The notes under the pieces were generated by a model, which was not told the DNA's origin, searched no databases, and was given only the letters and a program-made list of their open reading frames with translations. The position numbers were made by a program, and so were the translations under genes. Positions 33,502 through 41,822 of a stretch of DNA of 64,000 nucleotides are shown one piece after another. The first letter of the stretch is position 1. Every line of letters begins with the position of its first letter. Origin of the DNA: Lachnospiraceae bacterium (lineage in GTDB: Bacteria; Bacillota; Clostridia; Lachnospirales; Lachnospiraceae); the NCBI GenBank assembly GCA_017622845.1, contig JAGAQJ010000055.1, positions 1 through 64,000 of the forward strand, given 5' to 3'.

Positions 33502-35184
33502 ATGGATAATCAGAACAGCAGGAAACAGAGCGTTATGGTAACAGTTGATGGAAAGACCAGAGAGTATCCGGCAGGCATTACCTTTGGCGAGATTGCCAGT
33601 GTATATCAGAAGAATTACCCGCATCAGATAGCGCTTGCAGTCAGAAACGGTAAAATAAGAGAACTGTTTAAAAAGGTGGATCAGGATTGTACAGTAGATT
33701 TTTTGACACTTGTCGATGACACAGGAAACAAGACCTATAACCGTACGGCAACCATTATTCTCATGAAAGCAATCAGTGAAGTAGTCGGCGCTGATAAGAT
33801 TGAGGAGATAAAAATGGAGTTTGCCATCGGAAATGGGTATTACTGTTCCAAAAAAGGTGATTTTGAGATAACGGATGAGCTTGTGGAACAGATAAAAGCC
33901 AAGATGCAGGAGTATGTGGATAAGGACCTTTATATTATCAAAAAATCCATGCCTTTAGATGAGGCAAACGCAATTTTTACACAGCAGAAAATGACAGATA
34001 AGGTAAGGCTGTTTAAATACAGAGGAAGCTCCAGCGTCAATGTGTATAATCTTGACGGCTATTATGACTACTATTATGGATTTATGCTTCCAAGCACCGG
34101 ATATGTCAAATATTTTGATTTGCAGAAATATGAAGATGGTCTTGTTTTGATTCTTCCCCAAAAAGAAAATCCGACTGTCATTGAAGCGTTTAAGCCGCTT
34201 CCGAAGCTCTTCCGCTCTATGGAAATTGCTTCTGACTGGGGGGAAAAGCTTGGCATTGATACCGTAAGCGATCTCAATGACCAGATTCGCCAGGGAGGAT
34301 TTAACGAGCTTGTCTTAGTGCAGGAGGCGCTTCAGGAACGCAGGATCAGCGAAATTGCTTCAGATATTGTATCCCGGGGCGGTATTAAATTTGTCATGAT
34401 TGCAGGACCTACCTCATCGGGAAAAACGACATTTTCCCACAGGTTATCAGTGCAGCTGAGAACACATGGACTGACGCCGCATCCGATTGCGGTCGATGAT
34501 TATTTCGTTGACCGGGAAAAGACTCCGCGGCAGCCAAACGGCGATTATGATTTTGAATGCCTGGAAGCGATTGACACCAAAAAATTTAATGATGATATGT
34601 GTGCTTTGCTGGCAGGGGAACGGGTGGAGCTTCCAACATTTAATTTTGTGACAGGCAAGCGTGAATATAAAGGAAATTTCAAGCAGCTTGGAGCTGATGA
34701 TGTTCTTGTAATAGAGGGTATACATGGGTTAAATGATAAGATGTCCTATGCGCTTCCGGCAGAGAGCAAATATAAGATTTATATTAGTGCGCTGACAACA
34801 TTGAACATCGACGAGCACAATCGCATCCCGACAACAGACGGCAGACTGCTCAGGCGTCTGGTAAGAGATGCAAGAACAAGGGGCGCCAGTGCAAAACGTA
34901 CCATACAGATGTGGCCCTCTGTACGAAAAGGGGAGACTGAGAATATTTTCCCGTTTCAAGAGGGTGCGGATGCTATGTTTAACTCTGCGCTGATTTATGA
35001 ACTTGCAGTATTGAAACAATTTGCAGAACCGCTGCTTTATAATATCGAGCCGGGAGAGCCTGAGTATTTTGAGGCTGTAAGACTTTTGAAATTTTTGAGT
35101 TATTTTCTGGGAGTCAGCACAGAAGAACTTCCTATGAATTCTATTGTCAGGGAGTTTGTGGGGGGAAGCTGCTTTAAAGTATAA
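33502..35184 (+). CDS. Uridine kinase-like nucleoside kinase with N-terminal TGS/ThrRS-like domains
   Basis: A 560-residue fusion. Residues ~8-70 are TGS-like (VMVTVDGKTREYPAGITFGE), ~75-270 resemble the second additional domain of threonyl-tRNA synthetase, and ~290-560 form a uridine-kinase domain with Walker A AGPTSSGKTTFSHR (about 295-308) and VEGIHGLND-type switch (VIEGIHGLN). Such proteins are widespread in Firmicutes and annotated as nucleoside kinases; the natural substrate is not established. TAGGAGGGG precedes the ATG; a TTG two codons earlier is possible. A GTAACAGTTCAGC motif lies in the spacer before the gene, and a palindromic element begins within ten bases of the stop. Confidence 0.88.
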   Translation: MDNQNSRKQSVMVTVDGKTREYPAGITFGEIASVYQKNYPHQIALAVRNGKIRELFKKVDQDCTVDFLTLVDDTGNKTYNRTATIILMKAISEVVGADKIEEIKMEFAIGNGYYCSKKGDFEITDELVEQIKAKMQEYVDKDLYIIKKSMPLDEANAIFTQQKMTDKVRLFKYRGSSSVNVYNLDGYYDYYYGFMLPSTGYVKYFDLQKYEDGLVLILPQKENPTVIEAFKPLPKLFRSMEIASDWGEKLGIDTVSDLNDQIRQGGFNELVLVQEALQERRISEIASDIVSRGGIKFVMIAGPTSSGKTTFSHRLSVQLRTHGLTPHPIAVDDYFVDREKTPRQPNGDYDFECLEAIDTKKFNDDMCALLAGERVELPTFNFVTGKREYKGNFKQLGADDVLVIEGIHGLNDKMSYALPAESKYKIYISALTTLNIDEHNRIPTTDGRLLRRLVRDARTRGASAKRTIQMWPSVRKGETENIFPFQEGADAMFNSALIYELAVLKQFAEPLLYNIEPGEPEYFEAVRLLKFLSYFLGVSTEELPMNSIVREFVGGSCFKV

Positions 35185-35192
35185 GCAACTTC

Positions 35193-35738
35193 AGACAGGA
35201 CGAAGGTTGGCAGTCCTATGCTGGTACAGGCGGTTGGACTCCGAATGCGAATTTTCTAATGGGTGATGCAAAAGTCTTTGAATGTGCCCACGACCGGACT
35301 CTACGCGCCGTCCATGGACGCGTTTCGTCCTAAATCCGCGTCCGTGCGGATTTTCGCAGATGTATCGAATCACCCATAAGAAAATGTCAGCATTCTCCGC
35401 CAGCCTGTACCGGCATAGGACTGCCGACCTTCTGTGTACTGACAACTGTTCCATTTTATGGTTCCACTGAACAGAAAACGGCAGATAGTATCCTGCAGGC
35501 TGCCCGGTGAAGAATGGTGATATTTCCTTATACGATGATACATGCAGCAGGAGTAAATTTGCATGGACGCAAATTTAGGCGAGACGAAGGCATGGATGCC
35601 GACTCGAGCCGGCTCCGTCCTCATTTGAAAGCCTTCCTCATCGTATTAGGAAATTGCCATTCGGAATCCATGGCAGTCGGAAGGATACTATCTGCCGTTT
35701 TCGTCCGGATAAGAATGCATAAAAGGCTGAACTGTAAC
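35193..35738. mobile_element. MITE-like palindromic element, copy 1, with nested insertion
   Basis: The right end reads GGCTGAACTGTAAC (one T lost from the consensus GGCTGAACTGTTAC). The left terminus is eroded against the preceding kinase gene. The body matches copies 2 and 3: GATAGTATCC/GGATACTATC arms, TTTCCTTATACGATGAT with ATCGTATTAGGAAAT, and the core GACTCGAGCCGGC. Between 35229 and 35402 it carries an extra palindrome absent from the other copies, whose own arms (TTTTCTAATGGGTGAT / ATCACCCATAAGAAAA) pair. It has no open frame of its own, so it must move, if at all, with a transposase from elsewhere. Confidence 0.75.
35229..35402. mobile_element. Nested palindrome inside MITE copy 1
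   Basis: About 174 bases with long inverted arms, TTTTCTAATGGGTGAT at the left and ATCACCCATAAGAAAA at the right, and an inner stem AATCCGCGTCC/GTGCGGATT. Flanking sequence on both sides (CTGGTACAGGC and GCCTGTACCGG) is the apex of the host palindrome. Its centre (CCATGGACGC...CGTCC) loosely resembles the core of the host family, so it may be a diverged sister element. Confidence 0.6.
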
Positions 35739-35752
35739 TTTCAAGTATAGTT

Positions 35753-35797
35753 GTAACAATTCAGCCGTATGGATTATTTTAGTCAGGACGAAGGGCG
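35753..35797. repeat. Solo end of the MITE-like family, overlapping the MoeB-like gene
   Basis: GTAACAATTCAGCCGTATGG followed by ATTATTTTAGTCAGGACGAAGG matches the first ~45 bases of copies 2 and 3. Only this end is present. It overlaps the 3' end of the minus-strand MoeB-like gene and supplies its last codons and stop. Confidence 0.7.
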
Positions 35798-36558
35798 GCA
35801 GCGGAAATTTCACCGCATACAGGACACTTTCCATCATACTTTGGAAGTATCACCTTTCTGAAATCCTGATTGAGTGCATCATATGTCAAAAGTCTGCCGG
35901 TGAGCAGTTCACCCGTTCCTGCAAGATACTTGATGGCCTCCATCGCCTGCAGGCTTCCGATAACACCTGCCATAGCTCCGATAATTCCTGCCTCCTTACA
36001 GGTCAGTACCGCCTCCTTAGGCGGAGGGTTCTTGAATACACATCGATAGCATGGTCCCTGTCCGGGCACATATGTCATAAGCTGTCCCTGAAATCTCAGG
36101 ATTCCTGCATGGCAAAAGGGTTTTCTCTCCATGACACATGCGTCATTAATCAGAAATTTGGCAGCAAAGTTGTCTGTCGCATCGATTACAAAATCATACG
36201 CCTGTATCAACTCCTTGATGTTCTCTGCTGATACAGCCACTTGATAAGTGTTCACTCTGATATCGGGATTCATCTGCACAATGGTTTCTGCCGCCGACTT
36301 TACCTTAGCTTTTCCAACATCAGCAGTACGATGGATAATCTGTCTCTGGAGATTCGATAAGTCAACCTCGTCACCATCTGCAATACCTATCGTTCCCACT
36401 CCGGCTGCCGCCAGATACATCGCAGCAGGCGAGCCAAGCCCTCCTGCCCCGATAATCAATACTTTTGCCTCAAGAAGCTTTTTCTGTCCTTCTTCACCTA
36501 TTCCCTTCAATACAATATGCCTTGCGTATCTCTCACGCTGCTCGTCTGTAAGCGCCAT
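35779..36558 (-). CDS. MoeB/ThiF/HesA-type E1-like adenylyltransferase
   Basis: A 259-residue enzyme that adenylates the C-terminus of small sulfur-carrier proteins for thiamine, molybdopterin or cysteine pathways. Nucleotide-binding GAGGLGSPAAMYLAAAG (about residues 33-49), DLSNLQRQ (adenylation Arg), DNFAAKFLINDAC, and zinc-binding CYRCVF and CPVCGE pairs. No sulfur-carrier gene (thiS, moaD) lies next to it, so the pathway is open. I chose ATG 36558 (MALTDEQRERYARH); GAGGGG precedes it. The C-terminus (ALRPD) is encoded inside the solo MITE end, so the original tail may have been replaced. Confidence 0.87.
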   Translation of the reverse strand: MALTDEQRERYARHIVLKGIGEEGQKKLLEAKVLIIGAGGLGSPAAMYLAAAGVGTIGIADGDEVDLSNLQRQIIHRTADVGKAKVKSAAETIVQMNPDIRVNTYQVAVSAENIKELIQAYDFVIDATDNFAAKFLINDACVMERKPFCHAGILRFQGQLMTYVPGQGPCYRCVFKNPPPKEAVLTCKEAGIIGAMAGVIGSLQAMEAIKYLAGTGELLTGRLLTYDALNQDFRKVILPKYDGKCPVCGEISAAALRPD

Positions 36559-36679
36559 CTCTCTGACCCCTCTCATGAAATATAAAAATTCCTTATTACC
36601 TGCTTATGGACAACATATTCCTACTAATCCAATAGGCTTTATATTATCCATAATATACTCTTATATTTTCAATATGTCA

Positions 36680-37066
36680 GTAACAGTTCAGCCTTATGGA
36701 TTATTTTAGTCGGGACGAAGGTCGGCAGTCCTATACCAGTACAGAACTGCTGACCTTCTGTGTACTGACAACTGTCCGGCTTTACGGTTTCGATGAACAG
36801 AAAACTGCAGATAGTATCCCGTAGAATGCCTCGGTGGAGAATGGTGAGATTTCCTTATACGATGATATGCAAAGCAGGAGTAAATTTGCATGGAAGCAAA
36901 TTTAGGCGAGACGGAGGCATGGATGCCGACTCGAGCCGGCTCCGTCCTCATTAGAAAGCCTTGATTCATCGTATTAGGAAATTCCCATTCGAAACCAATG
37001 GCAGCCGGAGGGATACTATCTGTAGTTTTCGTCCGGATAGAAATGCATAAAAGGCTGAACTGTTAC
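36680..37066. mobile_element. MITE-like palindromic element, copy 2
   Basis: 387 bases with perfect 16-bp terminal inverted repeats, GTAACAGTTCAGCCTT and AAGGCTGAACTGTTAC. The interior is one long imperfect palindrome: GATAGTATCC with GGATACTATC, TTTCCTTATACGATGA with TCATCGTATTAGGAAA, core ACTCGAGCCGGCT. No protein is encoded, although short frames cross it. It is the most complete copy in the window and lies between the MoeB-like gene and metF. Confidence 0.85.
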
Positions 37067-37128
37067 ATACGTCAATAGGTCTTAGATAAAATCCTAATCC
37101 TCCCACCTGAAGGAACTTCCTGAGCGAA

Positions 37129-37992
37129 TTAAATAATCTTAGACAGACTTTCCTGAATTCCTTTCACAACCTCCGGCTTATTCATCGAATATACATGGAC
37201 ATGCTTCACGCCGTTTGCTATCAAATCAATAATCTGGTCCGTGGCATAGATAATGCCTGCCTGCTGCATCGCCTCCGGATTATCACTAAAGCAGTCCACA
37301 ATGCTTCGAAACCGCATCGGTACATTACAGCCGGACAGCTTCACAGCATTTTGAAGCTGGGCAGGTCGGGTAATCGGCATAATTCCGGGAATCACAGGAA
37401 CATCAATTCCTGCCTCGCGCACTCTGCAAAGGAAATTATAAAAAATATTATTATCAAAAAACATCTGTGTTGTCAGAAATTCACAGCCTGCATCCACCTT
37501 TTTCTTGAGATTTAAGATATCCTGATGTGTATTTTCCGATTCCACATGTCCTTCCGGATAGCACGCGCCGCCAATGCACATGCCGCCAAATTCCCTGATA
37601 TCCGCAGCAAGCTCTGATGCATAATGGTAATCTGTAAACGGCTCTCCCTCAAAATCCTTCGGCCTGTCACCCCGAAGTGCAAGCACATTCTCAATACCTG
37701 CCTCCTTCATATCCATAACGGCCTGCCGGATTCCCTCTTTTGTCGCGCCGACGCATGTCAGGTGCGCAATCGTTGTGACGCCATAGGTATCCTGGATTCC
37801 CTTTGCAATTTTTAACGTATTGCCGCGCGTGCTTCCGCCTGCACCGTAAGTCACGCTCATATAGCTGGGCTTTAACTTTGCCACCCCATATGCTGCCTCC
37901 TTCACGGCTTCATAATTGGCTGTCACCTTAGGCGGAAAAACCTCGAAGGACAAGGTCACATCATCTTTTAACAGTATCTCATTTAATTTCAT
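37129..37992 (-). CDS. metF: 5,10-methylenetetrahydrofolate reductase
   Basis: A 287-residue FAD-dependent TIM-barrel enzyme making 5-methyl-THF for methionine synthesis. Signatures: LSFEVFPPK (about residues 14-22), MSVTYGAGGSTRGNT, IAHLTCVGAT, VLALRGDRPKDFEG, and FFDNNIFYNF. Length matches the bacterial family. Its start overlaps the end of the ABC ATPase gene by 14 bases, so it is translated as the last gene of the importer operon. Confidence 0.95.
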   Translation of the reverse strand: MKLNEILLKDDVTLSFEVFPPKVTANYEAVKEAAYGVAKLKPSYMSVTYGAGGSTRGNTLKIAKGIQDTYGVTTIAHLTCVGATKEGIRQAVMDMKEAGIENVLALRGDRPKDFEGEPFTDYHYASELAADIREFGGMCIGGACYPEGHVESENTHQDILNLKKKVDAGCEFLTTQMFFDNNIFYNFLCRVREAGIDVPVIPGIMPITRPAQLQNAVKLSGCNVPMRFRSIVDCFSDNPEAMQQAGIIYATDQIIDLIANGVKHVHVYSMNKPEVVKGIQESLSKII

Positions 37993-38824
37993 TCGAATTG
38001 TTCCTCCTTATATCAGTCTTGTATTTCGCTGTAATATAAATTCTATCATGTTCCGGGCTTTTTATAAAGTCAAACTCCATGTCATACACCTCTTTCAGAT
38101 TTTGCCTGGTCAGTACCTCTTTTGCAGGTCCTGCTGCATATACACTGCCTTCTTTCATCAAAATGAACCTGCTGCAAAAGGCAGACGCAAGATTGATATC
38201 ATGAAGAATCGCGATAATCGTTTTTTCTTTTTCTGTCCTTAACCGCTCCAGAACCAGCATCACATCATACTGATGCTTCATATCCAGGCTTGACACAGGT
38301 TCGTCCAGAATAATCCACGGCGTATCCTGCGCAATGGTTCTTGCAATCATTACTCTCTGTCTTTCTCCGCCGCTTAAGAATTGTATTCTTCTGTCTTTCA
38401 GGTGATAACAATTCGTAAACTTCATCGCTTCCTCAATTTTATCCCTGTCTTCTCTGTTCAGCGGCGTAAACCGCTTCCTGTGCGGCTCTCTTCCCATAGC
38501 TACCACATCATATACCGTAAAATCCACATCAGAGACAATGCTTTGGGGCAGAAAGGAAATCATTCCTGCAAGCTGTTCTCTTGTGATGCTGTTGATATCT
38601 TTTTTAATACCATTCTGTTCAAAAGCAAGCTCTCCGGAATTTCTCATCTGAAGCCTTAAGAGCTGCCTGACAAAAGAGGATTTCCCCGCTCCGTTTGGTC
38701 CTAATATCCCATAAAAGCTCCCTGAATGCAGCATGGCATTCACATCAGAAAGTACCGGTTCTGCGTTTTTGTCCGGCTGCCAGACCAGCCCATTTATCTG
38801 TATTTTGTCCAAATTATTTCCCAT
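37979..38824 (-). CDS. ABC transporter ATP-binding protein (FecE/BtuD type)
   Basis: A 281-residue ATPase of an iron-siderophore/haem/cobalamin-type importer. Walker A GPNGAGKSSF (about residues 40-49), Q-loop LPQ, signature LSGGERQRV (about 150-158), Walker B WIILDEP and the H-loop histidine in AILHDIN are all present. The substrate cannot be told from sequence. The adjacent permease is FecCD type; metF downstream makes cobalamin conceivable but does not prove it. Confidence 0.92.
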   Translation of the reverse strand: MGNNLDKIQINGLVWQPDKNAEPVLSDVNAMLHSGSFYGILGPNGAGKSSFVRQLLRLQMRNSGELAFEQNGIKKDINSITREQLAGMISFLPQSIVSDVDFTVYDVVAMGREPHRKRFTPLNREDRDKIEEAMKFTNCYHLKDRRIQFLSGGERQRVMIARTIAQDTPWIILDEPVSSLDMKHQYDVMLVLERLRTEKEKTIIAILHDINLASAFCSRFILMKEGSVYAAGPAKEVLTRQNLKEVYDMEFDFIKSPEHDRIYITAKYKTDIRRNNSNEIK

Positions 38825-38847
38825 AACGCTTATACTCCGCTTAAAAG

Positions 38848-39918
38848 CTATGGCTGCAATACGATTCCTTTTCTTCTTCTAAGCACTAAAAAGATAAAAT
38901 ACGGTGCGCCAAACATTGCGGTAATAATTCCGACCGGTATCTCTGTAGGAGCTGCCACGGTTCTTGCCGCCACATCGCATAAAGTCATAAAGATGGCTCC
39001 CAGCAAAAAGGAATAAGGCATCAGCTTTTTGTTGTCCGCCCCTGCAACAAGCCTAATGCAGTGCGGTATCATGAGTCCTGCAAATCCGATTACACCGCTT
39101 ACGGCAACGGAAGCGCCAACCAAAATTGACGCTGCCGCAATGATATGCCTGCGTGTTCTGTCAACATCGATTCCAAGGCATTTTGCATCATCATCTCCCA
39201 TCAAGATAAGATTCAGCTTTCTCGCATACATCAAAAGAATCCCTGCCCCGATTGCTGCAAAAAGAGTCAAAAATCCGACTTTTCCCCATGCAGCCGAGGA
39301 AAAGCTTCCCATTGTCCACATATATACCTTTTCAATTTGGTCATTGTGGAATGTCATTAGCAGCGATATCAGCGCACTTAAAAAAGTACTAATCGCTGTC
39401 CCCGTAAGAAGCATGCTTGTGGCAGATATCTCTCCGCTAATCTTAGAAATGCTGTATACCAGAAATACAACTGCCAATGCCCCCGCAAAGGCAAAAATGC
39501 CTACGGTGCCAAGTCCCATAAAGCCTGCCCCTGCTCCTGTAAGCATGGCAAGCGTCGCGCCAAAGGCTGCCCCTGATGAAACACCCAGAATATGAGGGTC
39601 TGCGAGAGGATTTCTGAAAATTCCCTGAAAAGCGGCTCCCACAAGGGAAAGCGATGCCCCCACTAGCGCCGCCGTTAAAGTTCTTGGCATACGCACCTTC
39701 CACACGATTGTCTCATATTTCGTACCAAGATACGCACTGTCCACAAATCTGCCTGCAAACGGAAGCTTTGCAGCAGCAAGCTTTAAGCTTTCCGCAAAGG
39801 ACAGCTTTGCAGAGCCAACCGACACGGAAAAAATAATCACAGCCAGCAATACGGCAGATAATATGATAATATTGAATTTCACACTTTGTCTTCGGAATTT
39901 GTGTAAAATGCTCTGCAT
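38848..39918 (-). CDS. FecCD-family iron/cobalamin ABC transporter permease
   Basis: A 356-residue integral membrane protein with about ten hydrophobic helices. It has the family blocks RMPRTLTAALVGASLSLVGAAFQGIFRNPLADPHILGVSSGA-like (only part quoted: NPLADPHILGVSSGA) and GFAGLMIPHCIRL, the coupling-helix region near residues 285-297. It is co-directional with the ATPase gene (23-base gap), and the truncated binding protein stops two bases before its start. Confidence 0.93.
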   Translation of the reverse strand: MQSILHKFRRQSVKFNIIILSAVLLAVIIFSVSVGSAKLSFAESLKLAAAKLPFAGRFVDSAYLGTKYETIVWKVRMPRTLTAALVGASLSLVGAAFQGIFRNPLADPHILGVSSGAAFGATLAMLTGAGAGFMGLGTVGIFAFAGALAVVFLVYSISKISGEISATSMLLTGTAISTFLSALISLLMTFHNDQIEKVYMWTMGSFSSAAWGKVGFLTLFAAIGAGILLMYARKLNLILMGDDDAKCLGIDVDRTRRHIIAAASILVGASVAVSGVIGFAGLMIPHCIRLVAGADNKKLMPYSFLLGAIFMTLCDVAARTVAAPTEIPVGIITAMFGAPYFIFLVLRRRKGIVLQP

Positions 39919-39920
39919 AC

Positions 39921-40598
39921 TTATTGAAACGCCTCCGGATGGAAAATCCCAGCCAGCTCCCTGATGCCCTCAGCATTTCGGTATCCCTGCCTGTCCAGCA
40001 GATTCGTGTCAATTGTATAAACGTTTTCATTCTTTACTGCTGTCAGGTCCGCATAGTTTTCATTACTCATAAAGCCTTCCTTATCATTTTCAGAGATAAC
40101 AATAATAGAAGGGTCTGCTTCCACAATTTCTTCCAGTGTAATATTCCAGCCGCTTACCTCTTTTGCGATATTATTACCGCCTGCAAGCTCGATAAGTCCG
40201 CCGATAAAAGTATCTCCGCCTGCAGTATAATCCCCGTACTCGCCATATCCGACTACATAGTATACACTTGGAATCTCAAGTCCCTCAACTGCTGCACTCA
40301 CTTCCTCAATCACTGACTGCATTTCGCTGACACACTCTGCCGCCTTGGCATTTCGATTGACAGCAGTACCAAGTATATCAATCATGTCATATACGCCCGT
40401 CACATCATGCTCCTCATAAAGAGTCAGCACCGGAATATCCAAATCCTCTAATTTTTTGGCATTTTCCTCATCAAAATGGGTCGACACAATCACTAAGTCC
40501 GGCTCTAAGGAGATAATCTTTTCGATATCAGGCGTGTATAAGCTTCCCAGGTCTGTACCAGAAAACATCACTGCCTGAGTATAACACAGAAAGGACAA
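39921..40598 (-). pseudogene. Substrate-binding protein of the ABC importer, 5'-truncated
   Basis: About 225 codons. From GTDLGSLYTPDIEKIISLEP onward it matches the C-terminal two thirds of FecB/BtuF-type binding proteins (EADPSIIVISENDKEGFM; YTIDTNLLDRQG). The first ~90-100 residues expected for the family, with signal peptide and lipobox, are missing. Upstream of the match lies a short hydrophobic run (IAFVFLSFLCYTQAVMFS) with a TGA just before it and no good start codon or ribosome site. A deletion or replacement near 40565-40620 is the simplest reading. Translation from the TTG at 40598 or the ATG at 40568 would give a product unlikely to be exported. Confidence 0.7.
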
Positions 40599-40729
40599 AA
40601 AAACAAACGCTATAAACTGTCACCCAAAAAATAATAAAAACTGTACATTCTTTTCGCTGTATTTCTCTTGTACATTAATAAATAAACAAATAAGAACGTC
40701 TGTTACCAACGGATTATTTTTGAAAGGAT
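40599..40729. other. AT-rich spacer at the truncated end of the importer operon
   Basis: No gene or family resemblance is seen. A TATACT lies close to the truncated reading frame (reverse strand, near 40577) and might serve as a -10 box. The spacer runs into the palindromic element at 40730. Confidence 0.35.
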
Positions 40730-40863
40730 GTAATTGTTCAGTACAGCACTACGCACTTGCTGCGGAGTGCGTGAGAATGCGTAAATTGTGTTAGGCATCA
40801 AGTCACCACGAAGTGGTTTTGCATGTCTTGATGCGCATAACTATGAGGGTACTGAATCGTTAC
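40730..40863. mobile_element. 134-bp palindromic element (CACTACGCACTTGCTGCGG family), copy B
   Basis: It starts GTAATTGTTCAGTACAGCAC and ends GGGTACTGAATCGTTAC; the ends form imperfect inverted repeats. The interior contains GCACTTGCTGCGGAGTGC and CACCACGAAGTGG, two internal hairpins. A reversed copy lies at 58845-58964 and a degraded one at 805-875. Confidence 0.75.
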
Positions 40864-40882
40864 GAAAGGATATCTTTTATAT

Positions 40883-41812
40883 ATGGAAAATAGAATGAAA
40901 AAAATAGCTTTAATCAATGATTTATCCGGCTTTGGCAAATGCTCTCTGACAGCCTCCATTCCCGTAATATCCGCAATGGGGATTCAGGCATGTCCTCTCC
41001 CAACCGCCGTACTCACCTCACAGACAGGTTTTTCGGATTATTACTGCGACGACTATACTGACAGGATGGATTACTTTACGCAGGAATGGCAAAAGCTTGA
41101 TGTCAGCTTTGACGGCATCTACTCAGGCTATCTTGCGAGCGCTGAGCAGGTAAAAAAGGTGCTTCATTTTCTTGATGTATTTCAGACAGACAATATCATC
41201 TACCTGGCTGACCCTGTTTTAGGAGATAACGGGCAGCAGATAAAGTCTTTCTCGCCACAGCTCCTTGCAGGTATGCAAAGTTTGTGCGCGCGTGCCACCG
41301 TTTGCACACCCAATCTGACAGAACTGTGCCTGCTCACCGACTCCGATTATAATGCATTGACCGCATATGCGGATAGTTGTGATTATATGCAGTATATACA
41401 AGAAATTGCACAAAAGCTTCTATATCAAAATAGTATTCAAAATCATATCCAAAATAACAGCAGGTCTGTTCCTGACAAACCTGCTGCACAGACAATCCTG
41501 ATAACCGGTATCCTGTGTCACAAGGGCGGTCAGCCTTTTATGGGAAATCTTGCTGTCACCGCCAATGCCGACAGAACCTATTACTACGAAACACCCTATA
41601 CCGGACAGAGCTTCTCCGGTACGGGAGACCTTTTTGCATCTGTTCTGTGCGGAAGCCTCGTCCAAGGGCTGTCGATTTCCGATGCAGTCCAAAGGGCTGT
41701 TGATTTCCTGCTGCCTGCCATTGAGGAAGCAACCGCAGAAAAGCTTCCCCGAAATCATGGCATTCCTTTTGAAAAATATCTGTATCAACTGATACCTTCC
41801 ATCACTGCATAA
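40883..41812 (+). CDS. Pyridoxamine/pyridoxal kinase
   Basis: A 309-residue ribokinase-fold vitamin B6 kinase (PdxY/PdxK type) that phosphorylates pyridoxamine or pyridoxal to the coenzyme form. Features: ALINDLSGFGKCSLTASIPV at the N-terminus, ADPVLGDNG, TPNLTELCLL, and catalytic GTGDLFASVLCG (about residues 247-258). AAGGAT lies 11 bases before the ATG; an ATG four codons later is an alternative. Salvage by this enzyme complements the de novo PdxST pair at 60371-61820. Monocistronic, converging on the GGDEF/EAL gene. Confidence 0.88.
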   Translation: MENRMKKIALINDLSGFGKCSLTASIPVISAMGIQACPLPTAVLTSQTGFSDYYCDDYTDRMDYFTQEWQKLDVSFDGIYSGYLASAEQVKKVLHFLDVFQTDNIIYLADPVLGDNGQQIKSFSPQLLAGMQSLCARATVCTPNLTELCLLTDSDYNALTAYADSCDYMQYIQEIAQKLLYQNSIQNHIQNNSRSVPDKPAAQTILITGILCHKGGQPFMGNLAVTANADRTYYYETPYTGQSFSGTGDLFASVLCGSLVQGLSISDAVQRAVDFLLPAIEEATAEKLPRNHGIPFEKYLYQLIPSITA

Positions 41813-41822
41813 CCTTCCCTTG

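Noticed and set aside
36706-36969. Minus-strand frame beginning MNQGFLMRTEPARVG
   Set aside because: It lies wholly inside MITE copy 2 and recurs in copies 1 and 3 with frame changes; the conservation is of DNA, not protein.
37129-40598. Cobalamin riboswitch control of the importer-metF operon
   Set aside because: No B12-box-like sequence is visible upstream of 40598; the region may have been deleted.
40730-40863. CRISPR-like or toxin-antitoxin reading of the repeated palindromes
   Set aside because: Copies are dispersed, have terminal inverted repeats and no regular spacers; no cas genes or toxin frames are nearby.
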